Of a stretch of DNA of 64,000 bases, positions 1 to 8,375 are shown piece after piece. Both the position numbers and the translations under genes were made by a program. The DNA is from Bradyrhizobium commune. GTDB lineage: Bacteria > Pseudomonadota > Alphaproteobacteria > Rhizobiales > Xanthobacteraceae. The DNA lies in contig NZ_CP061379.1 in the NCBI RefSeq assembly GCF_015624505.1, positions 6,138,001 through 6,202,000 on the forward strand, written 5' to 3'. The notes beneath the pieces are model-generated. The model ran no database searches. It had not been told where the DNA came from and was given only the letters and a program-made list of their open reading frames with translations. The first letter of the stretch is position 1, and each line of letters opens with the position of its first letter.

Positions 1-1111
1 TTCCGCGCTCGCAGCCTGCATCGCGATTTTCATGACATGCCTTTTGTATCCAGCATATCAGGCTGCACCCAATATCTACCTGGCAGCATCTCCGAACGTC
101 GCGACAATGCTGTTCAGCGTCATTTTCTACCGGGAATGTCTGCAGTCCAAGAAATTGTTGCTGTTGCCCTTGCTAATGATCCTCTGGGTCAACTTGCACG
201 GAGGATTTGTACTGGGATTCATGATCCTCGCTGTCTTCGGCGGCGGTGCGCTGCTCCGGCGCGACTGGAACAGGCTCAGAACCATAGCGCTGGCGGGGAT
301 CAGCTGCTTCGCCGCGACTTTCGTCAATCCGTTGGGCTGGCACATCTACCAAGGTGTAACGGAGACCTTGGGGCACTTCGTTCAAGCAAACATTGGCGAG
401 TGGCTGCCTTATTCCCACAACATCGAAATTCCAGGTAGCATTCCCGGAATGGCCTACATTCTGGCGTTTGTCGCGCTCGAATTGCGCTATGGGGCATCCA
501 CCAAGATCCGCCTCGAATCCCGCATGCTTTCTTGGGTCTTTCTTGTGCTCGGGCTCCACCAATTTCGATACATGTCCTTTTTCTTCATTTTCTCAACTAT
601 CCCCGTGGCTTTACACCTCGATTGGATTCTTCCCAAGCAGCTGCAGCAGCGACACGTTCAGCAAGCCCTCATGACTGCGGCGATCGTTGGCGTATGTGTA
701 CTGCCTCTGACGCTTCTTCAGATCGCGCCGGCTTTGGCGTTGCCCGAGATGCTATCGGAGCAAGACGCCGAATATTTGCAAACACGTCTCTCGCACGCGC
801 GTGTGCTCAATCACTGGAATGTGGGAGGATACCTGATCCTTCTCACCCATGGATCAGTCCCCCTGTTTGTGGACGGGCGGGCCGCGACCGCCTATCCCGA
901 CGAGCTATTGCGAGACTATTTTAGGCTCGTTCGCTGGGAGATCGATGAACGCACCTGGGATGAAGTACTTGAAAAATACCACATCGACGCTGTGTTGTGG
1001 CTGAAGGGGCATGAGCAACTGAGGCAGTTCCTCGTCGAAAAGCGCGGTTGGAAGGAGGAGCATACCGGCCTTTACGAGAGTGTATATACAAGGCCGGCTA
1101 TGGGACGTTGA
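1..1111 (+). CDS. Multi-pass membrane protein, GT-C-like, 5' truncated
   Basis: The frame is open from base 2, so the N-terminus lies outside the window; about 370 residues are visible. Several hydrophobic helices precede a soluble C-terminal domain. Family-typical marks are an NPLGW motif after a membrane helix and, near the C-terminus, HWNVGGYL followed by FVDGRA and an acidic stretch. This layout occurs in predicted membrane glycosyltransferase-like proteins (GT-C superfamily) of many bacteria. Donor and acceptor cannot be deduced. The SGNH hydrolase and acyltransferase downstream on the same strand suggest a cell-surface glycan locus (inference). By eye it is less GC-rich than the rest of the window. 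No catalytic residue is proven and it could be a non-enzymatic membrane protein. Confidence 0.6.
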   Translation, partial: SALAACIAIFMTCLLYPAYQAAPNIYLAASPNVATMLFSVIFYRECLQSKKLLLLPLLMILWVNLHGGFVLGFMILAVFGGGALLRRDWNRLRTIALAGISCFAATFVNPLGWHIYQGVTETLGHFVQANIGEWLPYSHNIEIPGSIPGMAYILAFVALELRYGASTKIRLESRMLSWVFLVLGLHQFRYMSFFFIFSTIPVALHLDWILPKQLQQRHVQQALMTAAIVGVCVLPLTLLQIAPALALPEMLSEQDAEYLQTRLSHARVLNHWNVGGYLILLTHGSVPLFVDGRAATAYPDELLRDYFRLVRWEIDERTWDEVLEKYHIDAVLWLKGHEQLRQFLVEKRGWKEEHTGLYESVYTRPAMGR

Positions 1112-1291
1112 CGAGGAATAGCCAGTCCAGGACATTTCCGCCGCGGGTCGGTCATAGGCGGTCATTTTTCTGATCGTTCGCTTTGTGAGGCGAACTGCGT
1201 GCGGGACGAAGTCGGCGCCGTAGGTGGATTATCTTAACTTTCACCGGTCTATCTTTCGCGATTTGAACCCTGGCTGTGTTCGAGGGCGTAC

Positions 1292-1966
1292 ATGAACCGG
1301 ATGCTTGTCGGCTTTGCGGTCCTTGCGATCGGTGCTGTTTCGGTCGGAGCCTCGATCGTCAAAAAACAGGCCTTTGCGGAGTCGCATCGTCGAAGCCGGC
1401 AAATCATTCTTTATTACACGCTAAGCCGGATCGATAATCCTATCATCGTTCTGGGCGACAGCATTGTCGAAGCGTCTACCCTGCCGCGCGAGCTCTGCGG
1501 CCATGCCATCGTCAACGCTGGCCTGGATGGTGCCTCGACGACGAGCGATTTGGGCGACTGGCTGGTGGATGCGCTCGACGGCAAACCCGCCGCCGCTATC
1601 GTGATCGCACTCGGGATCAACGACGCGTTGGGGGCCGCGCGGGACTTGCCGCAGTTCGAGGCGAACTACAGCTCGCTCGTGGCGACGCTTTCCAAGGCGG
1701 CGGGCCGTGTGATCATGCTGGGGGTTCCGCCGCTCGATGCTTCTCCTCGTCTTCCCGTCGAGACGCGAACGAAAGCGACGCGGCTCATCGACGGCTATAA
1801 TTCCGCGCTGCCAGCACTCGCGGTCCGCAGCGGCGCCACCTTTGCGGCCTTGCCGCCGCTGCCGACGCCGCACACGATTGACGGGGTACACCTGAGCGCC
1901 GCCGGGTATCAGCTTTGGAATGAAGCCGTTCTGAAGGGAGCATCGGTCTCATGCGGCTCGAAATAA
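1292..1966 (+). CDS. SGNH/GDSL-family hydrolase
   Basis: The 224-residue protein has a hydrophobic N-terminus (about residues 1-22, signal peptide or anchor) and the SGNH blocks in order: GDS with Ser57, a Gly block around residue 78, GIND with Asn110, and DGVH with Asp197/His200. These predict an esterase or acyl-esterase, probably exported. The start has a GAGGG ribosome site five bases upstream. Its stop lies inside the start of the next gene, an integral-membrane acyltransferase (16-bp overlap), so the two are probably translated together. SGNH and acyltransferase-3 domains commonly cooperate in O-acetylation of surface polysaccharides, so a role in adding or removing acetyl groups is likely; the substrate is unknown. 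Confidence 0.8.
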   Translation: MNRMLVGFAVLAIGAVSVGASIVKKQAFAESHRRSRQIILYYTLSRIDNPIIVLGDSIVEASTLPRELCGHAIVNAGLDGASTTSDLGDWLVDALDGKPAAAIVIALGINDALGAARDLPQFEANYSSLVATLSKAAGRVIMLGVPPLDASPRLPVETRTKATRLIDGYNSALPALAVRSGATFAALPPLPTPHTIDGVHLSAAGYQLWNEAVLKGASVSCGSK

Positions 1967-3078
1967 AACCAGCGGCTGCCGCTGTCCGATCGAACAAGCT
2001 TCTGGGATTGGAGCTGTTGCGCTTCCTGACGGCTTTTGCCATTTTGTTATTCCACTATCGCCAATTCGCCTTCGTCGGCGACAGGGAAGTGGGTCTTATT
2101 CAGGATCGGCTGCCGATCTATTGGCTCTTCGGCCCGCTGTACCATAGCGGCCCGTATGCGGTCCGGGTATTCTGGTGCATTAGCGGCTTCATTTTTTTCT
2201 GGAAATATCGCGACGCGGTCGCCGGTCGCCTGCTCGACGGATGGAGATTCTTCGTTCTGCGTTTCTCGCGGCTCTATCCGCTGCACGTCGTGACGCTTCT
2301 GTTCGTCGCCGCGCTCCAGCCTCTGTACTTCCAGCTCACCGGATACTTCTTTGTGTACCAGCACAATGATGCCCTCCATTTTCTTCTTCAGTTGTTGATG
2401 GCGAGCAACGCCACGACCCAGGAAGCCCTGAGTTTCAATGGACCGATTTGGTCGATATCAGTCGAAGTGCTGGTCTATTTCTTTTTCTTCGTGATGTTGC
2501 TGGCGACCCGGTCGTGGCTGCTCAATCTGGTGGTCATCGCCATCAGCCTGATGATTCCCGGACAAATCGCAGACTGTTTCGCCTTCTTTTATGCGGGCGG
2601 ACTGGCGGCGATGGCGCGGCAACTGGTTACGTCTCGGACAATTCATCCTTTGGCGGTCGAAGGCGCAAGCTGGCTCGCTGCCAGCGTGTTGCTGTTATGC
2701 GGATACTGGTTCACGAATGGCCATTTGGAATCGATAGGCCTTCCGGTGATGCTGATCTCCACCCCCGTGCTGCTGTACAGCCTTTCTCGAGAGGTGATTT
2801 TGCCGGCCCGTCTGCGGCAGGTTGTCGAGACTGTCGGCAACATGACGTATTCAAGCTATCTGCTGCAATTCCCAATTCAGTTGACGATGATGCTGGGCTT
2901 TTCGTTGATCCGGGCACCAGTTCCCCTCTATGGCAACGCCTTCTTCGCACTCTTCGTCGGCACGACGCTGCTTGCCTCGTATTTGACTTACCGTTATTTC
3001 GAAGAGCCGGCACAGCGGCTGGTCCGCGACGCTTTGTTGCAACCGCGCGCCGCCGGGGCATTTATCGCTTCCCCATGA
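1951..3078 (+). CDS. Acyltransferase family 3 membrane protein
   Basis: The 375-residue protein has about ten hydrophobic helices. Two marks of the acyltransferase-3 family are visible: the first helix carries LRFLTAFAILLFHY with the conserved His35, and the centre carries GPIWSISVEVLVYF. Such proteins move acyl groups (usually acetyl) across the membrane onto glycans or lipids. A GGGAG ribosome site stands about ten bases before the ATG, which lies inside the 3' end of the SGNH gene, indicating an operon. The last residues after FEEPAQR are the usual C-terminus of the family. Acceptor unknown; the locus context suggests exopolysaccharide, O-antigen or glucan. Confidence 0.85.
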   Translation: MRLEIKPAAAAVRSNKLLGLELLRFLTAFAILLFHYRQFAFVGDREVGLIQDRLPIYWLFGPLYHSGPYAVRVFWCISGFIFFWKYRDAVAGRLLDGWRFFVLRFSRLYPLHVVTLLFVAALQPLYFQLTGYFFVYQHNDALHFLLQLLMASNATTQEALSFNGPIWSISVEVLVYFFFFVMLLATRSWLLNLVVIAISLMIPGQIADCFAFFYAGGLAAMARQLVTSRTIHPLAVEGASWLAASVLLLCGYWFTNGHLESIGLPVMLISTPVLLYSLSREVILPARLRQVVETVGNMTYSSYLLQFPIQLTMMLGFSLIRAPVPLYGNAFFALFVGTTLLASYLTYRYFEEPAQRLVRDALLQPRAAGAFIASP

Positions 3079-3418
3079 GAATGAAGCAGCGTGCGTGCGC
3101 ACGCTGGGCTTCATGAATGGATGATGGCATTCCCCGCCGGTTCACGGGCAACAGGCTCTAATGGCGACGTCCGCTCAGGGTCGCAGGCGGCAATGTATGA
3201 CAGTCTGGCTGATGTCAGCCGTCCTGCTGAAAGCCGACATCAAGAAGGCTTGAGGTCGTTCGACAATGGGGCCACCTACAGACATCTCATGCTGACATCT
3301 CCCGCCAGGAGGCATTTCAGCCCGTTGTGGTGCGCGGTGCTTTCTCCGCACTCTGTCGCATCATGTCGCTTGGTTGATGGATGTCCGGGCCGGGCCCCGC
3401 CCTGGACAAAATCCCGGC
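3079..3418. other. Non-coding gap with a long hairpin
   Basis: This stretch between the acyltransferase gene and the convergent AraC gene has no convincing gene. At 3081-3114 there is a two-part hairpin: ATGAAGC pairs with GCTTCAT and AGCGTGC pairs with GCACGCT around a four-base loop, with a two-base bulge. It directly follows the acyltransferase stop and is the likely transcript end, although no T-run follows. Nothing else was recognised. Confidence 0.45.
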
Positions 3419-4378
3419 TCACGCCTCGCGCAGTTCCGACGGCGTCGTGCCAAAACGCTTGCGGAAGGCGCGGTTGAAATAGGACAAATCCGAAAAGCCC
3501 GAGGAATGCGCGATGTCGCTGATCTTGCGCGCCCTGGCGCGGGGATCGCCGAGCAGTTTTCGCGCAAGCAACAGACGCTGCTCCAGCACGAATTCGGTGA
3601 AGGTCGTGCCGGCCTGCTCGAACAGCCGCTGCGCCTGGCGCGGGCTGAGGCCCGAGCGCGTCGCGACCTCCGACAGGCAGAGATCGTTGCGGCCGAGCGC
3701 CGCCATCACGTCGGCGCGTATCAGATCGAGACGTGCGGCCGCATGACCCCGGCCGCGCGCCAGCGCCGCGTGCTCGGCATCGGTGCCGAGCAGAAGGCCG
3801 ACGAGATCGACCATGTGCTGCGCGGTCAGGCGCTGGCCGACCGCGTCGAGATGCGGCGCATGATTGGCGGCGAGCGCGTGGTAGCGGAAGATGGTCTCGG
3901 CGACCGCGCCGTCGCAAAGCACCTGCGACAGCTTCTCCTCGGCACGCGGATTGATGTCGAGCAGCGCGCGGCGCGGCATGCGGATCGTCGTGAAGCGGTC
4001 TTCACTGGTGTGACCGACGCTGCCGGTGATGCTCATGTCGGCAAGCACCATCTGCGCTGGCGCCAGTTCGACGCTGTGGCCGTTCTGCCGGATACCGACC
4101 AGGCCGGCATGTGCGGCGATCAGGACGAGATCGTCGCTGCCGTCAGCAAGGCTGCTTTGCGTGCGCGAGTATCGCGCCGAAGCCCCTTCGGGAATGGCCA
4201 GCACGATATTGTCGACAACGCTGATCTGGAGGCGGCAATCGATGCTGTCGCCGTGGCTCGGCCCGATATCGAGGCCACATGACCCCAGGGCCCTGTCGCG
4301 CCAATGTTCGAAGGCCGGCCCCTGCGGAAGGCCCGAATACTGGTGAATGAAGATGCCCGGCGGCCTGGCTGCGTCCAT
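3419..4378 (-). CDS. AraC-family transcriptional regulator
   Basis: From the ATG at 4378 the protein has 319 residues; the frame is open further upstream, but this start has an AGGA ribosome site and matches the beginning of the conserved domain (MDAARPPGIF). The last 100 residues form the double helix-turn-helix of AraC/XylS proteins: LSEVATRSGLSPRQAQRLF for the first and ISDIAHSSGFSDLSYFNRAF for the second, ending FRKRFGTTPSELREA. The N-terminal 200 residues are the less conserved ligand or regulatory domain. No target operon is adjacent on the same strand, so effector and targets are unknown. Confidence 0.85.
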   Translation of the reverse strand: MDAARPPGIFIHQYSGLPQGPAFEHWRDRALGSCGLDIGPSHGDSIDCRLQISVVDNIVLAIPEGASARYSRTQSSLADGSDDLVLIAAHAGLVGIRQNGHSVELAPAQMVLADMSITGSVGHTSEDRFTTIRMPRRALLDINPRAEEKLSQVLCDGAVAETIFRYHALAANHAPHLDAVGQRLTAQHMVDLVGLLLGTDAEHAALARGRGHAAARLDLIRADVMAALGRNDLCLSEVATRSGLSPRQAQRLFEQAGTTFTEFVLEQRLLLARKLLGDPRARARKISDIAHSSGFSDLSYFNRAFRKRFGTTPSELREA

Positions 4379-4542
4379 CTGATTTCCTGCCCCTCTCCGG
4401 CACCACGATCGGCGGCGCCGACTGCAAATTCCGGGGATTTGACGCGGCAATTTGTGGGGAGGTTCAAATCGGGGGCGGATTTGGCCGGGCTTGTCGGATT
4501 GCGACGGCGGAATGGACAATAGCGACAAGGGATGCGCCTTTT

Positions 4543-4630
4543 GTAACCCGGATGGAGCGAAAGCCTAATCCGGGACCCATGCGCGTGATGGCTGACGGAC
4601 CCGGATCGCGCTGCGCTCGATCCGGCCTAC
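4543..4630. repeat. REP-like palindromic repeat, copy 1
   Basis: CCCGGATGGAGCGAAAGC followed by TAATCCGGG, then a second part ending in TCCGGCCTAC, forms an imperfect inverted repeat. The same left arm occurs at 51542-51618. It lies between the AraC gene and the anti-sigma gene. This looks like a chromosomal REP-type element rather than part of a gene. Confidence 0.6.
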
Positions 4631-4634
4631 GGAA

Positions 4635-5732
4635 CTATTTCTTCGCGGGAACCTGCGGCTGCGTCGGCGGCACAGTCTCGATCAGCTTGCCGGAAAACAC
4701 CGGCGCCGATGTCGGTTGGCCGTTAGGCGAGCCGCCCGCCTGCTCGACGGTGACGGCATAGGTCGCGCCGTTGACGACGTCGGCATCGAAGCCGGCGAGC
4801 ACCGGGCGCGCGGTGAAGTCGCCACTGCCGATCACGCCAAGCGAGCGCGGGCGCGGCAGCTTGTCGGAGATCAGCCACAGCTCAAAACTCTTGCCGGGCT
4901 CCGGCGTCGCGCCGACCTTGCGCACGGTGAAGTTCTTGGTCGCGCCATCGATGGTGAGGATGAAGGCGGGGCCGCCGCTCTGGCCCTGCAACAGCGCGAC
5001 ATATTGCGCCGGCGAGGACAGCGGCGCGGCCGGTGTCTTCACCTCGACGGTCTGGACGCGCGGCGCCGGGCGCAGCGCGCCGGGCAGTGCATCGGGCGAG
5101 AATATCTGAAGCGACAGCGTCATCAGCAGCGCGGCCGCGAGCGCACCCACGGCGGCGGCAATGTTGCGCCAGCGCTTCACGCGGCTTTCGAGATAGATCA
5201 CGTTGGTGTCGTCGACGATCGGCACCTGTTGAATCGTCGCGACACCCGGATCGGGCGCGTGCGTCTGCGGAATGAACTGCGGTGCGATGTCCGGAATGGT
5301 ATCGGAGTCGGATTGCGGTGGCTCCGGCGGCGGCACGTCCAACGACGGAAGCTCTGGCGATAAAGGCTCCGGCGAGGACGCCACCGGCGGCGGCGGCACG
5401 TCCGACGGCGCCGGCGGTTCGTGCATGGCCGGCGGCACCTGCGAATCCTGCGATGACGCCGCCTGCGCGATCTCGCGTCTGATGTTCTCCCATACGATCG
5501 GCCGCGGCTCGATCGTGCCGACCATCTGATTGAGGACGCCGAGCTGGAATTCCCAGGCCTGCACGACCGCCGCGAACTCCTGGTCCACCGCCATCATGGT
5601 CACGACCTGCGCACGCTCGTCGGCATCGAGTGTACCGAGCGCATATTCCGCGGCGAGCGCGATATGGTCCTCCGTGTAGGCCATCAATTGCAGTCCAAAA
5701 CCATCCTCATCGTCGAAGCCCTCATAGTCCAA
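4635..5732 (-). CDS. Anti-sigma factor, RskA-like
   Basis: This gene overlaps the 3' end of the ECF sigma gene by 11 bp. The longest frame starts at a TTG (5732) with GGGAG close upstream; an ATG at 5684 (protein starting MAYTEDHIALAAEY) is an alternative and would be non-overlapping. The N-terminal 90 residues (LAAEYALGTLDADERAQV) resemble the sigma-binding part of anti-sigma-K factors. A Pro/Ser-rich linker (about 95-170), one membrane helix (about 188-212) and a C-terminal domain with GPAFILTIDG and FELWLISD follow, which is the RskA C-terminal pattern. No zinc-binding His-Cys-Cys motif is seen. It is expected to hold the neighbouring sigma factor at the inner membrane. Confidence 0.8.
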   Translation of the reverse strand: MDYEGFDDEDGFGLQLMAYTEDHIALAAEYALGTLDADERAQVVTMMAVDQEFAAVVQAWEFQLGVLNQMVGTIEPRPIVWENIRREIAQAASSQDSQVPPAMHEPPAPSDVPPPPVASSPEPLSPELPSLDVPPPEPPQSDSDTIPDIAPQFIPQTHAPDPGVATIQQVPIVDDTNVIYLESRVKRWRNIAAAVGALAAALLMTLSLQIFSPDALPGALRPAPRVQTVEVKTPAAPLSSPAQYVALLQGQSGGPAFILTIDGATKNFTVRKVGATPEPGKSFELWLISDKLPRPRSLGVIGSGDFTARPVLAGFDADVVNGATYAVTVEQAGGSPNGQPTSAPVFSGKLIETVPPTQPQVPAKK

Positions 5733-6267
5733 GACACTCCCGGATATCCAACATGCTGCGTCGCAGCCACGTCTTCACCGTGTTGACGGGCGCGGCGAAT
5801 TTTTCCGCCAATTGCTCGCGGCTCCAGCCGTTGTAATAGGCGAGAAGCACGAGCCTTTGACGGTCCGGCTCGAGCCGACCGATACATTCCAGGAGCCGCT
5901 TCAACTCCTCGGACATCTCCCTGCGCGCCAGGGGATCGGGACTGTCTGCGGCGACTTCCATCGCCTGGGGCTCCTCCTCGATGGAAGCCTCCGTTTTCTT
6001 TCGCACGATGTCGATCGCGCGATTGCGCGCGATCGACGCCATCCACGTGATCGGCGACGACAGCGTCGGATTGAACTGGCCCGCGCTGTTCCAGATCTTG
6101 ACGTAGGTCTCCTGAATGACCTCCTCTGCGAGATCCTGTCGGCGCAAGATACGGAGCACGACGCCATAGAGTTTCGCGCGCGTGGCACCATAGAGGCGCT
6201 CGAACGCGGCCTGGTCGCGCTTCGCCACCGCCTCAATCAGCCCGACCAGCTCCGCTGGCGTCAGCAT
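5722..6267 (-). CDS. ECF sigma factor (SigK-like)
   Basis: The 181-residue protein has sigma-70 region 2 (FERLYGATRAKLYGV, then LAEEVIQETYVKIW and WMASIARNRAIDIVRKK) and region 4 (RLVLLAYYNGWSREQLAEKF followed by VKTWLRRSM), with no regions 1 or 3, as usual for ECF factors. The adjacent overlapping anti-sigma gene is of the RskA type, so the pair resembles the SigK/RskA systems that respond to envelope or oxidative stress. Signal and target promoters are not evident. A terminator-like hairpin separates it from fliJ upstream. Confidence 0.9.
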   Translation of the reverse strand: MLTPAELVGLIEAVAKRDQAAFERLYGATRAKLYGVVLRILRRQDLAEEVIQETYVKIWNSAGQFNPTLSSPITWMASIARNRAIDIVRKKTEASIEEEPQAMEVAADSPDPLARREMSEELKRLLECIGRLEPDRQRLVLLAYYNGWSREQLAEKFAAPVNTVKTWLRRSMLDIRECLGL

Positions 6268-6387
6268 TCAGCCCCCCAACACGCAGGCTCCCGTCGCATC
6301 CCGCGCGGACCCCGGCACTGCGCTACCATAGCGCGCGGTAAAGCCCGCCACCAAGGGGGCGGCACGCCACACTGTGGACAGGAAACG

Positions 6388-6414
6388 CAAAAACCCGGAC
6401 CTTGCGGGTCCGGG
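6388..6414 (-). terminator. Terminator after fliJ
   Basis: On the minus strand an eight-base-pair GC stem (CCGGACC with GGTCCGG) closes a four-base loop and is followed by TTTTTGCG. It lies 41 bp past the fliJ stop and before the ECF sigma gene, so it probably ends the fliI-fliJ transcript. Confidence 0.7.
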
Positions 6415-6454
6415 CTCGCAAATTCTCAGGCGGTTTGACCCGCTGGCCGCGTCG

Positions 6455-6874
6455 TCAGGCGACGGCGCCGATGCGGGAGCGCATCAGGCCGATGCTGTCG
6501 AGGTCGGCCTGCTCGCGGGCGTTTTCCTCGGCGCGCTCGCGGGCCTGGTCGCGCTCGTCCAGGAGCTCGACCTTCTTCAATTCCTCGAAGGCCTCCCCGA
6601 GGGCAGCCTTGGCCTCCTCGAGCTGGCCCTTGAGCTCGTCGGCCGAGCGGGTCAGGTTCTCGCGGCGCTGGATGGCGGCCTTGGCATAGGTCGGATAGGC
6701 GAAATGCGAGGGATCGTTGATCCCGGCGCGGTCCTGCTCGGTCTGGATCTCGCGCTCAAGATCGGTCGACATCCGCTGGAAGTCGGCAATCATGGACTCG
6801 ATCTGGGCGACCCTGCGGCGCTTCTCGTCGACCTGAAACTTCTTCAGGCGAATGAGGGTATCACGTGACTTCAT
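6455..6874 (-). CDS. fliJ: Flagellar export chaperone FliJ
   Basis: The 139-residue, highly charged, almost entirely coiled-coil protein begins MKSRDTLIRLKKFQVDEKRR, the usual start of alphaproteobacterial FliJ. FliJ sits in the flagellar type III export apparatus, links the FliI ATPase to FlhA and helps escort substrates. It lies 132 bp downstream of fliI on the same strand, the canonical order. A strong hairpin follows its stop. Confidence 0.93.
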   Translation of the reverse strand: MKSRDTLIRLKKFQVDEKRRRVAQIESMIADFQRMSTDLEREIQTEQDRAGINDPSHFAYPTYAKAAIQRRENLTRSADELKGQLEEAKAALGEAFEELKKVELLDERDQARERAEENAREQADLDSIGLMRSRIGAVA

Positions 6875-7006
6875 CGACTCGTACTCCCCAGAAGTCCCCT
6901 AGCTGCAAGATATACACACATTGGGACGACACCGGTCTCCCCACAGGCCCAACGGGGCCAAGACCGGCTCTGCTACTCTGTGAGATCGGATGATGACGGG
7001 ACAAAG

Positions 7007-8332
7007 TTAGCGTTCCGTTTCCAAATTGCCGAGGATTTGCGCCAACTGGCGATAGCCGTCGGCCAGCGACGCACTTTCCTCCTTGCGCTGGCGCAGGAAC
7101 GCCTCCAGCGGCTCATGCAGGCGGATCGCCTCGTCGACCTCGGGGCTGGAGCCGGCCCGGTAGGCCCCGAGCCGGATCAATTCCTCCATGTCGGCATAGG
7201 TCGCCATCACCGCCCGCGCCTTCTGGATGGTCGGCCAGAACTGCGGATCGGCCGATTTCGGCATGGTGCGGGAAACCGATTTGAGGATGTTGATGGCGGG
7301 GTAGCGGCCGCGCTCGGCGATCTGACGCTGCATCACGATATGGCCGTCGAGGATGCCGCGGACGGCGTCCGCGATCGGTTCGTTGTGGTCGTCGCCATCG
7401 ACCAGCACGGTGAAGATCGCGGTGATCGCGCCCTCGCCGAGGCCGGGACCGGCGCGCTCCAGAAGCTTGGGCAGCTCGGTGAAGACGGTCGGCGTGTAGC
7501 CCTTGGCTGTCGGCGGCTCGCCGGCGGACAGCCCGATCTCGCGCTGGGCCATGGCAAAGCGCGTCACCGAGTCCATCAGGCAGAGCACGTCCTGGTCCTC
7601 GTCGCGAAAATATTCGGCGACCGCGAGCGTCAGATAGGCGGCCTGCCGCCGCATCAGCGCCGGCTCGTCGGAGGTTGCGACCACCACGACGGAGCGTGCC
7701 AGCCCCTCCTCGCCGAGATCGTCCTGCAAGAACTCCTGCACCTCGCGGCCGCGTTCGCCGATCAGGCCGATGACGCTGATATCGGCATCGACGTTGCGCG
7801 CCAGCATCGAGAGCAGCACCGATTTGCCGACGCCGGAGCCTGCAAAGATGCCCATGCGCTGGCCGCGGCAGCAGGTGAGGAAGGTGTTCATCGCGCGCAC
7901 GCCGAGATCGAGCGGCGCCCCGACGCGCTTGCGCGAATGCGCCGGCGGCGGCGAATTGCGGAACGGCATCGGGGACGCGCCTTGCGGCAACGGCCCCTTG
8001 CCGTCGATCGGCTCGCCCAGCGCATTGACGACACGGCCGAGCCACGCCGCCGACGGCCGCACTTGATTGGCGGCGTTGGCGATGACCGCCTTGCAGCCGC
8101 GGCGCACGCCATCGAGCCCGGCGAACGGCATCACGACGGCATTGCTGCCGGAGAAGCCGATCACCTCGCAGGGGATGGAACGGTTGGCACCGGTCTCGAT
8201 CACGAGCCGCGCGCCGACCGACATCGCGTGGATCGGACCGGCCACCTCGACCATCAGGCCGCGCACGCCGACCACGCGGCCATAAATGTTGACGCCGTCG
8301 ATATCGCCGATCTGTTCGGCAAGAGCTTTCAT
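7007..8332 (-). CDS. fliI: Flagellum-specific ATP synthase FliI
   Basis: The 441-residue ATPase powers protein export through the flagellar type III system. Walker A is GSGVGKS (165-171) within [14 protein letters not shown]; Walker B is VLCLMD (249-254), followed by [16 protein letters not shown] and the P-loop context CRGQRMGIF are typical of FliI and set it apart from F1-beta. Length is normal. The start ([14 protein letters not shown]) is the last unit of a four-copy 14-bp repeat that creates overlapping mini-ORFs (separate entry). It is divergent from ctrA and followed by fliJ. Confidence 0.95.
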   Translation of the reverse strand: MKALAEQIGDIDGVNIYGRVVGVRGLMVEVAGPIHAMSVGARLVIETGANRSIPCEVIGFSGSNAVVMPFAGLDGVRRGCKAVIANAANQVRPSAAWLGRVVNALGEPIDGKGPLPQGASPMPFRNSPPPAHSRKRVGAPLDLGVRAMNTFLTCCRGQRMGIFAGSGVGKSVLLSMLARNVDADISVIGLIGERGREVQEFLQDDLGEEGLARSVVVVATSDEPALMRRQAAYLTLAVAEYFRDEDQDVLCLMDSVTRFAMAQREIGLSAGEPPTAKGYTPTVFTELPKLLERAGPGLGEGAITAIFTVLVDGDDHNEPIADAVRGILDGHIVMQRQIAERGRYPAINILKSVSRTMPKSADPQFWPTIQKARAVMATYADMEELIRLGAYRAGSSPEVDEAIRLHEPLEAFLRQRKEESASLADGYRQLAQILGNLETER

Positions 8333-8375
8333 ACAAGAGCTTTCATACCAGCGCCTTCATAAAGGGGCCTTCATA
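8320..8375 (-). promoter_or_regulatory. 14-bp tandem repeat with chained mini-ORFs at fliI start
   Basis: On the minus strand four consecutive 14-base units each begin with ATGAA(A/G)GC; the ATGs start at 8374, 8360, 8346 and 8332. The first three units encode five-codon peptides (MKAPL, MKALV, MKALV), each ending in TGA that overlaps the next ATG as ATGA. The fourth ATG is the fliI start. The first two units also place AAGG seven bases before the following ATG, a fair ribosome site. This is read directly from sequence; a role in translational control of fliI by termination-reinitiation is inference. Confidence 0.7.

Noticed and set aside
3374..4282. Plus-strand 302-residue frame opposite the AraC gene
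   Set aside because: Antisense shadow; AraC helix-turn-helix motifs are on the minus strand.
6980..8362. Plus-strand 460-residue frame opposite fliI
   Set aside because: Antisense shadow of fliI; low-complexity Arg/His/Asp composition and no motif, while the fliI strand has clear Walker motifs.
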